A stretch of 64,000 bases of DNA from Flavobacterium reichenbachii. GTDB lineage: Bacteria; Bacteroidota; Bacteroidia; Flavobacteriales; Flavobacteriaceae. Positions 60,711 through 64,000 of this stretch are shown piece by piece. The stretch lies in NCBI RefSeq assembly GCF_002217435.1, contig NZ_MUHF01000021.1, positions 9,303 to 73,302 of the forward strand, read 5' to 3'. How positions within the stretch are numbered: position 1 is the stretch's first letter; each line of letters begins with the position of its first letter. The position numbers were made by a program, and so were the translations under genes. The notes under the pieces were generated by a model. That model was not told the DNA's origin. It saw only the letters and a list, made by a program, of their open reading frames with translations, and made no database searches.

Positions 60711-61937
60711 TTATTTTAAATCCTCATCATTTGAAAAATGCAAAATCACTTTATTTAAAATATCAACAGCAACCGATTCTTTTGATTTTAACTCCATTGG
60801 TTCGATCTTAAAATCTTTATCAATAAAAGTAACTTTATTGGTATCTTTTTTAAAACCAGCTCCTTCATCTTGTAAGGAATTTAAAACAATCAAATCTAAG
60901 TTTTTTTTCTGAATTTTCAACTTAGCATTTTCAATTTCATTCTCTGTTTCTAACGCAAAACCAATTAAAAACTGATTTTTTTTGATAGCGCCTAATGAAG
61001 ATAATATATCTTTGGTTTTTTCGAGTTCAATCGAAAAATCATCAGATACTTTCTTAATCTTTTGTAAAGCAACAACCTTAGGTCTGTAATCTGCAACCGC
61101 TGCGGCAGCAATTGCTGCATCAACATCATTAAAATGCAAATGACAAGCATCATACATTTCCTGTGCCGAAATTACGTTTATTACTTTTACAGAACTATTC
61201 TTTACTTTAAAATATGTTGGTCCGGAAACTAAAATAACAGCAGCCCCCAGATTAGCAGCTTCATTTGCAATATCAAAACCCATCTTTCCAGAAGAATGAT
61301 TTCCTATAAAACGCACTGGGTCTATCGCTTCGTATGTCGGACCTGCGGTAATTAAGATTTTTTTTCCTTTAAGAGGTAATTTACTTTCTAAATCGGCTTC
61401 CAAAAAAGAGATAATATTCTCAGGTTCAGCCATTCTGCCTTCCCCTGACAGTCCACTGGCCAATTCACCATTTTCTGCCGGAATTATAGTATTGCCAAAT
61501 TGTTTTAAAACTTTAAAACTTGAAATTGTAGAAGGATGCTTATACATGTCCAAATCCATTGCAGGTGCAAAATAAACAGGACATTTAGCAGATAAATATG
61601 CTGCTATTAAAAGATTATCACAGTTTCCAACCGCCATTTTAGACAATGTATTAGCAGTTGCCGGAGCAATCAGCATTATATCAGCCCAAAGAGCAAGATC
61701 AACATGATTATTCCAAACTGCCTCTTCATCATCCTGGTTAAAGAAACTAGAATGTACAGGATTTTTTGATAACGTAGATAGCGTTAATGGAGTTACAAAA
61801 TCCTTAGAAGCAGGTGTCATTATCACTTGGACATGTGCACCTGCTTTTATAAAAAGTCGTACTAATGAGGCTGTTTTATAGGCTGCAATTCCACCAGAAA
61901 CTCCTAGTAAAACTTTTTTACCATTTAAAACTGACAT
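60711..61937 (-). CDS. coaBC: CoaBC: phosphopantothenoylcysteine decarboxylase/synthetase
   Basis: Bifunctional CoA enzyme. The CoaC half (1-180) has GVSGGIAAYK, the catalytic His region NNHVDLALWADIMLIAPATANTLS and the FMN-site Asn; the Cys loop is GEGRMAEPE-adjacent. The CoaB half has ITAGPTYEAIDPVRFIGN and VADYRPK, IGFALETEN. Length is 408, full. It lies 7 bases after the omega-subunit gene. Confidence 0.94.
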   Translation of the reverse strand: MSVLNGKKVLLGVSGGIAAYKTASLVRLFIKAGAHVQVIMTPASKDFVTPLTLSTLSKNPVHSSFFNQDDEEAVWNNHVDLALWADIMLIAPATANTLSKMAVGNCDNLLIAAYLSAKCPVYFAPAMDLDMYKHPSTISSFKVLKQFGNTIIPAENGELASGLSGEGRMAEPENIISFLEADLESKLPLKGKKILITAGPTYEAIDPVRFIGNHSSGKMGFDIANEAANLGAAVILVSGPTYFKVKNSSVKVINVISAQEMYDACHLHFNDVDAAIAAAAVADYRPKVVALQKIKKVSDDFSIELEKTKDILSSLGAIKKNQFLIGFALETENEIENAKLKIQKKNLDLIVLNSLQDEGAGFKKDTNKVTFIDKDFKIEPMELKSKESVAVDILNKVILHFSNDEDLK

Positions 61938-61944
61938 TGTACTA

Positions 61945-62265
61945 TTATTTGTTTGAACCTCTGTGGTAAGTTTTACCGTCTAACCATTCTTGAACAGCTA
62001 AAGCGTGTGGTTTTGGTAATTTTTCGTAAAATTTAGAAACTTCAATTTGCTCTTTATTTTCAAAAACTTCTTCAAGACTGTCATTGTAAGTAGCAAACTC
62101 TTCTAATTTCTCAGTTAATTCTTTTTTAATTTCAGAATTAATTTGATTTGCTCTTTTAGCCATAATGGTAATTGCCTCATACACATTTCCTGTTGGCTCT
62201 TCAATAACTGTTTTATTGTAAGTTATTGTATTTACAGGAGCATTCGTCTTTTTTAAATCCATCAC
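61945..62265 (-). CDS. rpoZ: DNA-directed RNA polymerase omega subunit (Bacteroidota type)
   Basis: A 106-residue RpoZ/Rpb6-like protein. The core helices are VYEAITIMAKRANQIN and a conserved EFATYNDSLEE; the C-terminal tail PKPHALAVQEWLDGKTYHRG is Bacteroidota-specific. Omega helps RNA polymerase assembly. It sits between bamD and coaBC with 6- to 7-base gaps, a conserved order in the phylum. Confidence 0.85.
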   Translation of the reverse strand: MMDLKKTNAPVNTITYNKTVIEEPTGNVYEAITIMAKRANQINSEIKKELTEKLEEFATYNDSLEEVFENKEQIEVSKFYEKLPKPHALAVQEWLDGKTYHRGSNK

Positions 62266-62271
62266 TTTATT

Positions 62272-63066
62272 TTATTTAGTAAATTTTTGTAAATCTGTTT
62301 CAACTCTAGCATACATTTCGTCTGCTTGTTTTTTATATTTTGTATCGGCTTTAAATTTTAATAAATTGTTGTAAGCCACTTTTGCAATATTCAAACGTTC
62401 TTCCATTTTTGCAGGAATACTGTTTATTGCCAATTGATATGCTGAGTCATATTTATAAAACAACGCATCTTCTTTAAAAGGTGTTCCAGGAAAATCAGCG
62501 ATAAAATTATCAAAAGCAATTAATGCTGATTTATAATCTGAAATTGTATTGTAACCTTTAGCATTCTCGTATGCCTTTTTCTCTAATTTACCATTTAAAA
62601 CTTTTACAATCTCATTTGCCTGAGCGATGTATTCAGAATTTGGATAATTATCAATAAAAGTCTGTAATTTCTCTAATGCTTTTACTGTATCTGTCTGATC
62701 TAAGCTGTAAACAGGAGCTAATTTTGAATAACTATAAGCACCTAAAAACGCCGCTTCCTGTACTTTTTCACTTCGAGGATAACCTGAAACAAAACTTTCG
62801 AATTGGTAACCTGCTAAATAGTATTGTTTTGTTTTGTAATACGATTGTGCAAACATATAAAAAAGCTTTTCTGCCTGAGGTTTTCCTCTATAAGAAGCTG
62901 ATAACTGCTCAAAAAGGCGGATTGCTTTATTATATTTTCCAGCATCATACATCTTAGTTGCTACTTCAAATTTAGCCGCAACATCTTCATTTTTTAATGC
63001 TTTTTGGTAATCACTACAAGAACAAAAAAGGACAACAACAATTAATAGAGATACTATTTTTTTCAT
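62272..63066 (-). CDS. bamD: outer membrane assembly lipoprotein BamD
   Basis: A 264-residue TPR lipoprotein of the BAM complex that inserts beta-barrel proteins. Lipobox LFCSCSDYQ follows a signal peptide MKKIVSLLIVVV; the TPR units include YDAGKYNKAIRLFEQL and YPRSEKVQEAAFL. Starting at 63066 gives the signal peptide directly; the earlier in-frame Met would add 17 residues and spoil it. It lies 6 bases before rpoZ. Confidence 0.9.
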   Translation of the reverse strand: MKKIVSLLIVVVLFCSCSDYQKALKNEDVAAKFEVATKMYDAGKYNKAIRLFEQLSASYRGKPQAEKLFYMFAQSYYKTKQYYLAGYQFESFVSGYPRSEKVQEAAFLGAYSYSKLAPVYSLDQTDTVKALEKLQTFIDNYPNSEYIAQANEIVKVLNGKLEKKAYENAKGYNTISDYKSALIAFDNFIADFPGTPFKEDALFYKYDSAYQLAINSIPAKMEERLNIAKVAYNNLLKFKADTKYKKQADEMYARVETDLQKFTK

Positions 63067-63202
63067 TTTCTTACTTTTATTATGATTTCTTAGACAATTA
63101 TGCCAAAGCAAAATCACACCGAAGTTCCGGTGGCAAATTTAGTTATTAATTTAGCTACTACAAAATATTTTTTGGTATAATAAAATACCGGCAAACTTAC
63201 TA

Positions 63203-64000
63203 TTATTTAATGCTGTTTTTTACAAATTCATTCAATCTTCCGGCTAATGAATCATCAACTGTTACCAAAGGCAGACGCACCGTATTGTCAGCAATACCAA
63301 GGGCTTGAAAGATTTGTTTGATTCCGGCAGGATTTCCCTGCTCGAAGATCATATCAATACAATCTGAAAAAAAGTATTGTATTTTGAAAGCTTCATTGAC
63401 TTTTTTATTCAATCCTAAACGAATCATTTCTGAAAATTCTTTTGGAAAACCTTGCGCAATTACCGAAATAACGCCTGCACCTCCAGCTAAAACAATCGGC
63501 AAAGCAATCATATCGTCTCCAGAAATAACCAGAAAGTCTTTTGGCGCATTTTTAATAATCTGCATAGCTTGTGCCATATCTCCAGCTGCCTCTTTTATAG
63601 CAACGACATTACTAAAATCATTTGCAAGACGAATTACCGTAGACGGAAGCATGTTACTGGCAGTTCTTCCCGGAACGTTGTATAAAATTACAGGTATCGG
63701 AGATGCTTCTGCAACAGCTTTAAAATGCTGATAAATTCCTTCTTGAGTTGGTTTATTATAATATGGAGAAACAGAAAGTATAGCATCAAAAGCACTAAAA
63801 TCTCTGGTTTTTAATTCCTCAACAACCTGCATAGTATTGTTACCGCCAACTCCGAGTACCAAAGGCAGTCTTCCTTTATTAACATCAATAACAGTCTTTA
63901 TAACCAATTCCTTTTCGGCTGATGTAAGAGTAGCATTTTCTGCCGTTGTTCCCATAACCACAAGATATTCAACTCCGCCGTCTATCGAAAAATTAACGAT
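63203..64000 (-). CDS. dapA: 4-hydroxy-tetrahydrodipicolinate synthase (5' end cut by window)
   Basis: First committed step of lysine/diaminopimelate synthesis: pyruvate plus aspartate semialdehyde. The frame runs off the right edge; the visible part begins with IVNFSIDGGVEYLVVMGTT, so roughly 30 N-terminal residues are missing. Catalytic features are VILYNVPGRTASNM (Tyr relay) and the Schiff-base Lys in VVAIKEAAGDM, plus the GDD and GGAGVISV blocks. The start codon is outside the window. Confidence 0.93.
   Translation of the reverse strand: MVNFSIDGGVEYLVVMGTTAENATLTSAEKELVIKTVIDVNKGRLPLVLGVGGNNTMQVVEELKTRDFSAFDAILSVSPYYNKPTQEGIYQHFKAVAEASPIPVILYNVPGRTASNMLPSTVIRLANDFSNVVAIKEAAGDMAQAMQIIKNAPKDFLVISGDDMIALPIVLAGGAGVISVIAQGFPKEFSEMIRLGLNKKVNEAFKIQYFFSDCIDMIFEQGNPAGIKQIFQALGIADNTVRLPLVTVDDSLAGRLNEFVKNSIK

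Noticed and set aside
1..64000. Recently acquired island or prophage
   Set aside because: No integrase, att-type repeat next to a tRNA, phage gene or clear change in base use; even the RtcB cluster looks like the surrounding AT-rich sequence.

Overview
The window is AT-rich chromosome of a member of the Bacteroidota, most likely Flavobacterium or a close relative. The evidence is the gene content (DUF4835/PorD next to coaBC, a Bacteroidota-type omega subunit and BamD; YtxJ; a pectate lyase with a type IX secretion sorting domain), promoters of the TTTG/TAnnTTTG type, N-acylornithine-type arginine synthesis, and three copies of what looks like the Flavo-1 RNA motif. It is mostly core genome. 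I see no tRNA, rRNA, prophage, transposase or CRISPR array.

Left part (1-20 kb): GMP reductase with an acetyltransferase, MiaE, serine hydroxymethyltransferase diverging from fumarylacetoacetase, the two agmatine-to-putrescine enzymes (AguA, AguB) a few kb apart, a beta-propeller lipoprotein, an OmpA-type protein, a DUF808 membrane protein, ClpB, YtxJ, a pair of related membrane proteins and a secreted pectate lyase. The lyase has a near-consensus promoter and a perfect 16-bp LacI-type operator beside it.

Middle (20-32.4 kb, minus strand): an arginine/proline biosynthesis operon. In transcription order it reads a putative acyltransferase for the first step, argG, argC, argD, two unknown small genes, proA, proB, argF', argB, argE, argH. 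It is preceded by a promoter, a possible 28-codon leader ORF and two related palindromes. The junctions from argC to argH that have room carry different inverted or direct repeats, and one carries a Flavo-1-like element.

32.6-48 kb: an M1 peptidase, an aldose epimerase-like protein, small outer-membrane proteins, SmpB, an HTH protein with a degenerate Fic domain, Pcm, an oxidoreductase, 3-hydroxybutyryl-CoA dehydrogenase, a YggS-type PLP protein, an exonuclease/GIY-YIG fusion, an ion channel with a C-terminal zinc ribbon, MiaA and an acyl-ACP thioesterase.

48.2-52.2 kb (minus strand): the most interesting block. It is a tightly packed five-gene cluster: a very basic unknown protein, RNA ligase RtcB, a zinc-ribbon protein, release factor H (PrfH) and a TPR protein. 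RtcB-PrfH pairs are linked to repair of cleaved rRNA and rescue of damaged ribosomes. The three extra genes and two tandem hairpins upstream suggest a larger, less described version.

Right end (52.3-64 kb, minus strand): an RprXY-like two-component pair, CoaE, a family 2 glycosyltransferase, FabV, then a conserved Bacteroidota row dapA (cut by the window edge), bamD, rpoZ, coaBC, porD-like, recN.
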